Below, piece by piece: positions 35,601 to 47,000 of a stretch of 64,000 nucleotides of DNA. Source of the DNA: Diphasiastrum complanatum (taxonomy: Eukaryota > Streptophyta > Lycopodiopsida > Lycopodiales > Lycopodiaceae). The notes beneath the pieces were generated by a model. That model saw nothing but the letters and a program-made list of their open reading frames with translations. It did no database searches and had not been told where the DNA came from. The DNA is taken from positions 18,066,718-18,130,717 of the forward strand of contig CM055107.1 in assembly GCA_029204225.1 (NCBI GenBank), written 5' to 3'. The position numbers were made by a program, and so were the translations under genes. Each line of letters opens with the position of its first letter. The first letter of the stretch is position 1.

Positions 35601-38600
35601 TGATGGGCTTTCCACTAAGAATATACTTGCATGCAACAATATTTGAGGATATCTTCCTCAGATAATACCTGCCGAATTGTTGCCTTTCCTCCGGTCTCTG
35701 CTGCCTCAAATATTGCCTTCCCCAGCTGCCGCCACCCTCAGGAACACCTGTCCTGGTTGTTGCTGCCTCAGGTACTGCCTGTCTGGTTGCTGCTGCCTCA
35801 GATACTGCCTGTCCAGGATATTATCTACTCAGGTACTGCCTGTCCAGGATATTATCTGCTCAGATACTGCTGTCTTGGAAACCACCTGTTCAGATACAGC
35901 CATCCTCAGAAGCTACCTGTTCAGGTACTGCCGCCCTCAGAAGCCACCTGCAAAAGATCTGCCTGTCCTCAGAAGCCACCTGCAACAAATCCGCCGCCCC
36001 AGGTAAAGCCTTCTCAGGTACTGCCGTCCTCAGGTTAAACCTGCTCCAGTTGTGACCTGCACCAGATGAGACTTGCACCAGATGTGATCTGCTCCAAATC
36101 TTCTTCCGTAGATCCCGATCTTAGGAACCCTGCTCTGATACCATGATAGAATCTGAGTGATTCTGAAACTAGGAGTAGCCTAATCTTATACTGTACTCAC
36201 AAAACACCAAACACAAGAGGAAGAAGATGAATCACAAGAGCAATTAACAGAACTGATCTGTATTGAATTGATAATGAAGGAGGGCGCTCATCTGCTCTTA
36301 TAGAGACTTGACTAACTCTAAGGCAAAAGCTATTTGCCTAAAATACCATTTGGCAAAAGCAATTATGCTAATTATTAAATCTCAGAAATAGCAATCTATG
36401 TTAGCATAAATATAAAATAGTATTCTATACTAACTTAGGTATCTACACTAAAAATAGATAGTACTTATACTAAAAATAGAAATAGGCCTTCTAGCACGCA
36501 GGCTGGCCTCTACAATTAATTAATTAACCATTAATTCCTAACAGCTGTCTCCTATTTCAAAAAGAGACAAGAAAAGGCATCTTTCATGAATCTTTTTATA
36601 AGTAACATGTCCCATGTTCCTACAATGGTAACATTGTGATATGGGTGTAGACGATTTTAGCACTACATAAAAGAAGCTAGTTACATGCTTTGTCCGCATA
36701 GCACTTATTTTTATTTATCACTATTTGGCATGCGTGGTTGATGCAGATAGCTTGGAATTGTGGAGGTCCTCATTCTATGCCCCATCTGTTGGGTTTGCTT
36801 AGACTATAGTTTTTGACTCCTTGTTTTCTACTCATACTTGGCCTATATGAGTGCCTTGGACGTTTAATGACACATGACATTGACGGTCTATGTGCCGAAG
36901 GTGGTCTCTTGATGTTGCTCTTTGGCCTTAACAAATTCTACCTTTATATGAGGCAGGGATGAGAGTCCGGGCCGGAGTGCCCGCATCCGGACCCGGACGT
37001 GTCCGACCCCCGGACGCGTCCAATTTTTTTCTTTTTTAACTTAAAAAATTAAAAAAAAAAAACTGACGCGTCCGGGGGTCCGGATGCCATATGTTTTTTA
37101 ATTTTTTTTTAAGTCTAAATTTTTTTAAAAAAAATTAAAAAAAAAAAAACGGGCGCGTCCGGATGCGGACGCACCCCTAGGGCGTCCGCGTCCGGGTCCC
37201 ACTTCCTTAGATATGAGGTCTCTACTTAAAATTTGTTCTATTTAGCTGCCTGCTATTACTGCAGGGGATCCATTGCAACGCTTTCTTATATGGGATGACA
37301 ACTCTAGCTAGGTCTTTTTCTCTATTACAACTTCTGGCTCCTATTTATTCTTTGGTCTTGAGGGGTCTACTTGCATGATAGTTACATGTACATGATAATT
37401 ACATGTGCATGATAACCCTGATCATGAAGATGCTGGGAAGAGGTGAGCACTACATGTGTGTATCTCTTCTCAGAAGCTGAAAACAACTGGAGTCACTGCA
37501 TATATGTGATAAGCAAGAATATGGCATTGAGCTGTAGAGGAAGAACTGCAACTTCAACAAGAATAGTCTGATGTGGGACAAAGGGCTTAGTTCTTATCAT
37601 GCATGATAACATAGTAGTCTGTATCCGTGAGATACTAGCCCAATTGGATGAGGTGAGACCTCTACACTATTCCGTTGCTGCATATAAGGTTGTGGGGGTA
37701 GTTACAAGCTAAGATTCACTAGCTATGCTAGAAAGCAGGACTTAAGCTAGAAAGCAGGAAGAGAATGCTTAAGGAGGCTAAAAGAGGAGCAATCATCATA
37801 AACTGAATAAAGGAATACAATGCTGCCCTACTTATACCCTCTCCCTGAATCAAATGGAGGATTCAAAAAAGGGAGGGAAAAGGATTTGGAGGGAAAATAG
37901 TGCGCCCTCCCAATAGGAGGACCCCCACTCCAAATCAATGTGACCAAGTCCTAAAAATATAACCAAATAGGGCCCAAGGCCAGTATATGAATAAAAAGGG
38001 CCCTTAGGCCTGCTTATGCATAATAACAATAAAAGAATGGACGCGGCGAATGTAATGATCCAAGTCCATAACTCTCCCGTGCAGAAAAACAAAGCCCTCC
38101 ACCGGCTAGCAAGCATAATGACTCTCTAAAACAATAATGTAAGCATGCTAAATACTGAAAAATCACGAACTAATGGAAATAATGATGGAGAGGATGTAAG
38201 TCGTCACAACAGATACCCCAAAAGCATCATAACTGTGTAAAGCAAGTACTAAGCAAATAGGATAATAAAGAATAGTCATAGCTAGCCGAATCATGAAGCA
38301 GAGGGAACATCTACAATGACATCTGTAGTAGAGGAGAGAACTAAAGCCATGAGGCTCGAGCCTGATTTGCCAATAATGGTGTATGACAAAACACATCAAT
38401 AGGCTCCCAAGTGGCCTCCTCAAGAGGACGACCATCCCACTCTCAAGAAAAACTGAATCTGCCGGCAGCGTCGACTATGGTGAAGTCGAAGCTGGTGAAT
38501 GGCAGCTGGTAAGAAAGGGAACAACTCAGGATCAACATCATGGCGACGAAGGGAACATCTCGGCCGCGTCATCAGAAACCAAGCCATATGGAACAGCCAG

Positions 38601-41600
38601 GAATGCCGAGGAACCAGAAGAAGATCAAGCAGCAACTAGGAATGCCAAGGTATCCGTAATGCCCAAGCTAGTAGAGGATCAGCCCAAAAGATAGGGACAT
38701 CATACCAAGGTATCCAAAAAGCCCGAGAAGGTAGAACTGCATTAGCAACGGGAAGCCAATATGGAAACTGAAAAAGAGATGGACACTCATCGCGAATAGT
38801 CGCATCATACACGTAACCATCAACCATATGTGCAAGGTGCCCCAAGAAAAGATAGCAGCATCGGAAGACCAGCTCCAAAGAGTAGGAACAGAAGCAGAAT
38901 AACAGGCACGCAGTAACAACATGGGAAGGCAAGCGATATGCCAGGAAACATGGAGCATAAAGAGATCATCCTGACAAAGGATAGCTAAAATGGAGAAATA
39001 TGCACGAGCATGGTCAGAAGCCCAAGGTATCCATAAGGCCCATGAATGAGAAGTAGCAACGGCACACGGTACCCTCAAGGCCCATATCATGAGAAGAGCA
39101 GCATGCCAAAAGCTCCAGAAGGTCCAAGAAATCAATGCATCATCTAAAAAGACATGATGCATGAAAACAATAGCAACAAATCTAGAAATAGTAGAGGCCC
39201 CAACTGAAAAACTGTAGTTGAAAAACTCATCCAGAAAGACCGCATATGGACATACCAATCCATCATAGGATACACCAAAAACGGATGGAGAATCGGATGA
39301 CCCATCAGAACTAGCTGCAAGTGTAATCCCAAAGTACACACTAGGCGCACAAGTGAGGAATAGAAGAAATGCACTGGAACGAGGAACAGGATCTGCAACA
39401 TTAGTAGCAAGCATCGGAGCAATATCCACGTGTATCTGGGAATGAGTATCAAAGCACATATGAGCAACACTGAAGTATATGGCAGCAACATCCCCAAAAA
39501 CTATCCAAGAGAGGAGAAGGAACTCTCTCAAGGTACCCTGATGGTCTCGGAACACCAGAACAAAGTGGCAACTTAGCATCGGAGACCAAGCGATATGGAG
39601 CAACCCGAAATGACGGGGAGCCTGAAGATCACCCGGACAAACAATAGCAAGAACCCAAGCCATCATGATATGCCAAGCCCGACAATGAGCGACAATCCAA
39701 GGAACACATAGAGAGCCACATGCATAATCATAGAGATATCGGCACCATAGGTGATCAGTAATATGGAAAAACCAGCACCAATCAACAGGTCCAAATGAAA
39801 ACCAAGCTATATGTAATAACCAGGAATGCCATATAGCCATAGCATCGGCATGGACTGCAGGAAACCTATATGTAGAAACACACGGAGACTGAAGGATCCT
39901 CGTATACTCATCTAGAAAGATCCTAGCATATAAATACCCTAGATAAGTAATAGAGACCATCTGGCAAATATCCTCGGATGGAGGATGTTGAGGAGATCTC
40001 TTCCTTCCTCCCTTCACATCCGGATGACCTCCCTAGCCAGCTGTTTTCGTATCCCATGCCAGATGTCCCCCCTCCACTAGTGTACCCCACTTATGCTGCT
40101 GCACTCATCCCGGCCAGTGCATCTCACTCTCCCCATTCCACGTCTACAGCTGATGCATCCACTAGTGCCCAGCCTGTCGCGTCATCATCCATTCCCGTCA
40201 CGTTTGGTGCACCATGCTGGAGGTCCGCTACCCGTCGCCCAGCTAAGAGAGTTCTTAGGCAGCAGAGCATTCGCAGCGCGCATCAGCCGCACATGGATAG
40301 AGAGGCCACACAGGCTGTGGCCAGTCTGATTTATGAGCTGAACCTTCCATTTGCCATCACCGACTCTGAGCCCTTCAGAAGGGCCTTCCGCCTTGCACAG
40401 TCTGTCAGCCCTAGCTGGAGAGTCCCTAGTTCAGAGGTTGTCCGTACACACATGCTGAGGGATAGGGTCGAGTCATTGTCTAGAGAGATGGAGCCTCTAC
40501 GTCGCCACTGGGCCACTTACGATTGCAGCATCATGTCTGATGGCTGGACTGATGTTAGGAGGAGGCCGATTCTCAACATATTGGTCTCCAGCTGCATGGG
40601 CACATAGTTTTTGAGGGCAGTGGATTGCAGCAGGGGGGGGAGAGTCATATCTGCAGAGTTCATGTTTCATGTCATCAGTTCTTCCATCCAGTCCATAGGC
40701 CCACAACATGTCGTCACGATGATGACGGACAATGCCACGAACTGCATTCAGATGGGTGTACTGCTAGAGGCCGAGTTCCCTCACATTGTTCATACCCCCT
40801 GTGCAGCGCATGGCATAGACCATCTGATAAGGGACATAGGTGCACTTCTCTGGGTTAGAGCCATCGTCCGTGAGGCCCTCTTCCTGGTGACAAAAGTCAC
40901 CAGGAAGAGGCGTGTTCTTGCCATGTTCCGGGTGTTCAGCCAGTTGGACCTCAATAAGCCAGCCCCCACACGCTTTGCATTCGACTTGGTGGTCATCGAC
41001 CGGTTGATCAGGTGCAAGGCATAGCTTCTATAGATGGTTGCCAGTGATCTTTGGTGTGCTAGTACGTTTCAGCACACTGAGGATGGGGAGCACTTTTCTT
41101 CCACAGTGAGGGGAGACCAGTTCTGGAGGGATGCACAGACATTGTCAGGACTGCTTCGACCACTCTACATTGTGCTCCGCATGGCTGACAGCGAGGGGTC
41201 GACACTTGGACTGGTATATGAGCTCATGGACCTGATCGGACAGTTCCTGCAGCTGCCCATCCTGCAGCTAGAGAGGTAAGCGGTACAGTAATGTAATTGG
41301 TCTTTATCTTTTCAGTGGTTGCTAGATTGTTTTTCTGTCAATGTTACGTGTTTTTGTAATGCCTAGGTTTTAACATGCCTCTCACCTGCAGGATGACCGA
41401 GCTGAAGTTTATCTGGGAGACGCGGTGGAACTACTTCCACAGGAGTATCCACAGCGTTGTACACATGCTGCATCCTCTCTTCCTCTCTTCGACACAGATC
41501 GCAGACAGGGAGCTCGAGGCCGATTGGCTTCAGTACACTCACAGAGTGGGTCCACACATAGGTTTGGATCCTATCAGGCTCATGGAGGAGCTCGCTGCAT

Positions 41601-43954
41601 TTCGTTTCGGCATGGGCACGTTCGGCCACCCGGCTGCTCAGGATCCAGACCACATCCACAGTGGCTCCTCCAGTGACAACACCCACGACACATCCTCCTC
41701 CCTTGGCAGCACCCACAGCACCGGCTCCTCCTTTGGCAGCACCCAGGATGTACCAGTACCGTCCACCACAGCGCCCCTTTCAGTACTTATCGTCGCTGTA
41801 CTTGCCTCCTGCAGGGACGGCCCCTCCACATCTAGTTCCTCCACCAGCAGCAGGCCCACGGGCACACACTCCTCGGACCTATCCTCCACTATCAGCTGCA
41901 CAGGGACACTCATCTTTAGCTACTCTATCCCAGCCGGCCGCAGCTTGGGCCCAGCCTAGTCAGCCAGGTGATCTGCATGGGGTTGATGAGGCATTGACGA
42001 CTCCCCTCGTCCGCAAGAGGCCAGGAAGGCCCAAGGGTGCACCGAACAAGAAAGGCAGGGCACAGAAATTGCCAGGAAAGAGAGGACGACCTCATAGGGC
42101 TCCAATTGCTGGTAGAGGTGCAGTATTACAGCCAGCTGCAGCAGGTGTTGTTGGTTTAGCCTGCTTGGGGGCTGATGCGGAGGCAGATTGGGAGATGAGG
42201 ATGACGAGTCTTCTCCCTCGGATACACAGCCCATGCCAGTACCAGACAGACATAGATATCAGTTGCGAGAGTCAGCTCGGGGCCCTGAGTTGTCTCCGGA
42301 GCATTCATCTGAGTTTGAGGCAGAGCATTGATTGTAGCTCTGTTATTTTATTTTTGGCAATTTGATATCATGTTCCATGTTTGGCGGCCAGATGGTCGAA
42401 CATTGTATTCAGACCATTTTCCATACTATATTTAGTGTTGGACGTACTTTATTCGCTGCACATGTATTTGTCGATTTGTAATTGTTATGCTCTGTTTTCA
42501 ATGTTATTTCGAATGGTATGTGCATAATTACAATTAGTTTCAACTGCAGAGATTGATAGCAGATGCACAACACAGAAATACAACCCCCTTTATAGCATTT
42601 CATAAACACACATACTACATTGCAATACACCAGGCACGCATTGCACAAAAAACACACCGTACATTTATTCATCGGATCATATACGGCTGGGGCTGTTCTT
42701 TACACTATGTTAGACACTAAATGCTGCCTCATCTATTGTCGAAAATTACATAACAACAGTCAGCCACATACGGCTAGACCCCATCTATTCTAAACATTCC
42801 TATGGATCCTCCATTGACTTCTCGCCCTCGTCAGGTGCATTGTTTTGTCGCTCTCGCTCTGCCTCCCGGTTAGCCCGAGCTGCCTCCTGGATAGCACGAC
42901 GGCGGCCGCCGTGTGAAGTTCATTCCGATCTGCTCTTCCAAATCCAGCTCGACAGTGGGGGCGGGGGGCACAGGGGGAGCTGGGTGCTTCGGCTCCGGAT
43001 TTCTCCGCCGAGCTTGTCGCAGCATCTTTGCAATGTCTGCCTCTTGCTTCCGATGCCTTTCGTTGTGCCTTCGGACATCTTCCTCGAGCTTCCTCCTGGC
43101 TTCGCCCTCAGGCCTTGGTGGTATGCGCTCCGCCATCTCACAACACCCTGTTTCTCAAACTGGCTCTCACAGCCTCTCAATGGCTCTCACTGGCTCTCTC
43201 ACAGCCTCCCTCTCACAGCCTCTCACCGGGTCTGTGACACAGCCTCTCACAATGCCTCTTGATGATACCTGTCACTGGCTCTCTCTCACAGCCTCTCACT
43301 GGCTCTCTCACTGCCTCGTGAGTGCCTATTTAACCCCACAACTTGTTTCCCCATTTGCACTTGTTGATGATCCCATGTGCTACTGTACCTGCCCCATGTA
43401 GTGCTCCCCCACATGCTACACTCCGATTGGGTCCGTGGTCTACTCCTCCACAGTGCCCCGGTGTACCTGTCCGGATTTGTTGCTCCCCCACATGCTGCAC
43501 TCCGATTGGGTCCGTGGTTTGCTCCCCCGTAGTGCCCATGTGATGGTGTACCTGTCCGGATTTGTTGCTCCCCCACATGCTGCACTCCGATTGGGTCCGT
43601 GGTCTGTCCCCCACAGTGCCCATGTGACGGTGTACCTGTCCGGATTTGCTGCCCCCCCACATGCTGCACTCCCATTGACCACAAGGTCTGCTCTCCCACA
43701 GTGCCCCTAGTACAGTCCCCCTGTACAGTCCCATGTACAGTAACATCTTTTTTCTAAACCTTAACCTTTTTTTTTCCTGAATTTTTTACCTTGTATTAGC
43801 CTGTTAAAAGGGTTTTTTATTAAAAAAAATATATATATATAAAATATTATTTTTGTGGTGACGCCCTGGTACCGCTGGTCTGAGGGCGGCACCATAACCG
43901 CGCTACCACCATTATGGTACCGCGGTACCATAATGGCGATACCACGTGCCATTA

Positions 43955-44002
<48 letters not shown>

Positions 44003-47000
44003 TAGGTCCCGTGGTACCAGGTACCGCGGATCTCGGTACCGCGGGACCATACTGGTACCGCGGTACCGTACCGGTCCGGTCCCGCGGTACCAAAAAAAAA
44101 AAAAATATTTATTTCTTTTACGAAAATAACACGGTAAAAAAATTAAATTTTTTTTTTATTCCACGGACCCAATCGGAGTGCAGCATGTGGTACAGGTACA
44201 TGGAGCAGGTACAGTAGCACATCACAATTAATGGGGACTGGTGCAAGGGCACATGGAGGGATCATCAACAACTGCACATGGGGGAATAGGCTGTGGGGTT
44301 AAATAGGCACTCACGAGGCTGTGAGAGCCAGTGAGAGGCTGTGAGAGAGAGGCTGTGAGAGGCATTGCGAGAGTTATTGTGAGAGGCATTGTGAGAGCCA
44401 GTGAGAGCCAGTTCGAGAAACAGGGTGTCGTGAGATGGCAGAGCGCATACCAGCAAGCCTTGAGGGCGAAGCCAGGAGGAAGCTCGAGGAAGATGTCCGA
44501 AGGCACAACGAAAGGCATTGGAAGCAAGAGGCAGACATTGCAGAGATGTTGTGACAAACTCGGGAGAGACACCCAGAGCTGCAGATCCCCGCCCCCATTG
44601 TGGCCCCTGCTCCCGCTGTCGAGCTGGATTTGGATGAGCAGATCGGAATGAACTTCACACGATGGCAGCTCATCATGGTCAGGGAAAGGGCTGCCCAGGA
44701 GGCAGCTCGGGCTAACCGGGAGGCAGAGCGAGAGCGACATAACAATGCTCCTGATGAGGGCGAGGAGTCAGTGGAGGATCCATAGGAATGTTTAGCATAG
44801 ATGGGGTCTAGCCGTATGTGGTTGACTGTTGTTATGTAATGTTCATCAGTAGATGAGGCAGCATTTAGTGTCTAGCATAGTGTAAAGAACAGCCCCAGCC
44901 ATATGTGGCGGGAATACGTATTGTTATTTTGATACATCTATTGTAGACAATGGATTGTCAACGATCTCCAACCAAGATCAATTATATGCTAGTTTGTCGG
45001 CCCTTTAAGAAAGGGATTTTTTTATGAGTCTCGTTCAAATAACTCAAGCACATCATGATCATCAACTATATAATGACTATGTTAATGACTAGTTGAGATT
45101 CATCATTCTACTTATCTATTTGAGGACTAATCTAGAGAGTTACATTGGGGTTGGAGCATAGACTTCAAGGGAACTTGTGCCATTAATTTATGGCACCGTG
45201 GACCATTAAAGCTAACATTTAGAATTTAGAGCCTAATAATGTGATTAATAGGTACCATGAGTCAATTACACCCCATGAATCCAATAACATCCTAAGGTGC
45301 TGGTCACATGTCCATAACCCTCTCCTATTGCCAAAAATATTGCCCTTATTCATTATTGTTGGCATTATGTAAAAGAGATACAAATTCTAAAAATAAAAGA
45401 CAAAAGCTAATGTAGATGCCACAAATTATAATGCAAGAAAGAAGAGTGCAAAAATGCATATGTTGCTGCAAAGTGCAGATGTGGATAGAAGACCACAAAA
45501 ATGCCTATCTTGAATAGTACAACAATATGCACGTTGGAATTTAAGTTGCAATGTGAGAATGGAAGCCAGACAACTGGAAGTGGTTATCGAATTGTGATGT
45601 GGAGACCCTCTTAAGCTTTGTGGATGGACCAAGAATGCCAAACGAAGGTATCATGATGATTGTTATACGTAAAGAGTGTGATAAAAGCTTGCGACAAAAC
45701 TAGTGTCTACCATGTTAGTTGTGTGGACCAAGAATAACAAAAGACCTCCATATGAATGCCATATCAAAAAAATGTTATGCCAGAACTATTATATAAAGGC
45801 CGATTTGTTGCCAATCAAATGGACCAACAATTTTAAAAGGAGGAGAACAGCAAACCCCCTAACATAGCATATAGTTTGATAACGAATCCATCAAAAGAAT
45901 CATGGATGGCTGAGAGGGAAGCTCTTGGATGGGGAGCTTGCTGCTAGGTGGTGAGTTTGTTGGCAACCTCTATTTTGATTTGGATCATCCATGCTAGTTC
46001 ATGGCTATGGTAGCCAAATCATAAACCTTACCTTGTTGGAGTAGAGCCATATTTCTTGCTTTGTGTGTAGGATTGGTTATAGATTATCAAGAGAATGTAT
46101 GCATGATTGTTTTGGCCACAGTACATGTTCAAAATTTTCATGCATGCAGGTTGTGTATGAAAAAACTTTAGTCAAACACAATGTTTAATATTGTTATTTG
46201 ATTCAATAGGATGTCCCTTAGAAAGGATGGCATGGCCTCGACATATGGATGTAAGCAATGTTCTTAATTGCAAATCTGGTTGTTTCAAGAAGAAGAAGAG
46301 CTTGTTGGAAGGATCCCAAGCTCATGTGGCCATTGCTAAAAATTCTGTTCAAACAAAACTAGTGCTAGCTAACAATAAGCAGACATATTGGAGTCTTTTT
46401 AAAAGAAATCCATATGTCTTGATATCATCGGAAATGTGTTTGCCCATTTAGCAAAATATGTTCAAGAAAAGCTCATAGTTGTCTTGATAGCCCGAAAGTT
46501 TGATCAGCTTTGAAGTTGCCAATGGATGGGGTTGACAAAGATGTTAGCCATGAAATCAATATGTTGTGCTTGGCACTGATATGATAGTGAGTTGTGGCGA
46601 TTACATGAAATAGTCTTTCATAGGCTCTCTATGATAGCGTGTGCTTGCATGTCAGCCATGGCTCTTGGATTGATTGTGCATGAGTGTGGAGAGAAATGCT
46701 CTATAAGCTGTGCATGCTTACAATTGGAGGTGCTTCCGAGTTTTTATGACATATGGCATGGTTTGTTTATGTGCCGAGCTCATCTCTTGAGCTACATTTT
46801 GGCCTTTATGAACTACTATCAATGGGGTCTCTGCAATAGTTGTTTTTCTTAAGTTGCCTGCTATTATTGCAAGAGATTCAATGATTTCTTATATGGGATG
46901 ACACTGCTAGCCAAGCTGAATAGGATGTGCAACTTGCCTATGCTGCATGTGTTGCTTGTCTTCTTGGTCCTTGCCACATCAGATGTCTTTGGATTTACAT

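Larger units (their letters stand above)
33730..36543 (-). mobile_element. Ty1/copia element, 5' two-thirds (LTR, PBS, leader, gag, protease, integrase)
   Basis: Minus-strand order: LTR (36543-36144), primer binding site (36143-36132), leader with tandem repeats, gag from ATG 35584 (MASLHESVLPESSKLDGSNY then LWKFKLKNIL, the copia gag start), gag C-terminus with zinc knuckle CNFCGKYGHFAFEC, protease CWYIDSGATQHMT, then after a frame change near 34540 the pre-integrase zinc region (MWHERFGQLNYKSLHVL and CEGCVMDKHH) and the integrase core from LVHTNLCGPMQ to VVDDFSKKVWIYLL. The usual first Asp of the core (H-T-D-L-C-G) is Asn here. Coding stops at 33854; RT, RNase H and the other LTR are missing. 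It is inside lipase intron 1, antisense to the gene. Confidence 0.88.
42679..44904. mobile_element. Large fold-back structure (inverted arms of about 750 bp)
   Basis: Left arm about 42679-43440, right arm about 44161-44904 in inverse orientation. Matching landmarks from outside in: GGCTGGGGCTGTTCTTTACA, TAGACACTAAATGCTGCCTC, CTAGACCCCATCTAT, CCTATGGATCCTCC, the whole small ORF, a run of GGCTCTCAC/GTGAGAGCC repeats, GGGTTAAATAGGCACTCAC, and CCGATTGGGTCCGTGG. The two arms differ by scattered changes and small indels. The centre of about 720 bases holds an 84-bp tandem repeat, T/A tracts, an (AT)n run and GGTACC palindromes. It lies immediately right of the hAT transposase in lipase intron 1 and could be part of that element or an independent fold-back element. 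Confidence 0.8.

Noticed and set aside
43286-43746. Several 66-138-codon frames over 43286-43746
   Set aside because: They cover an 84-bp tandem repeat and give the same peptide repeatedly; no evidence of coding.
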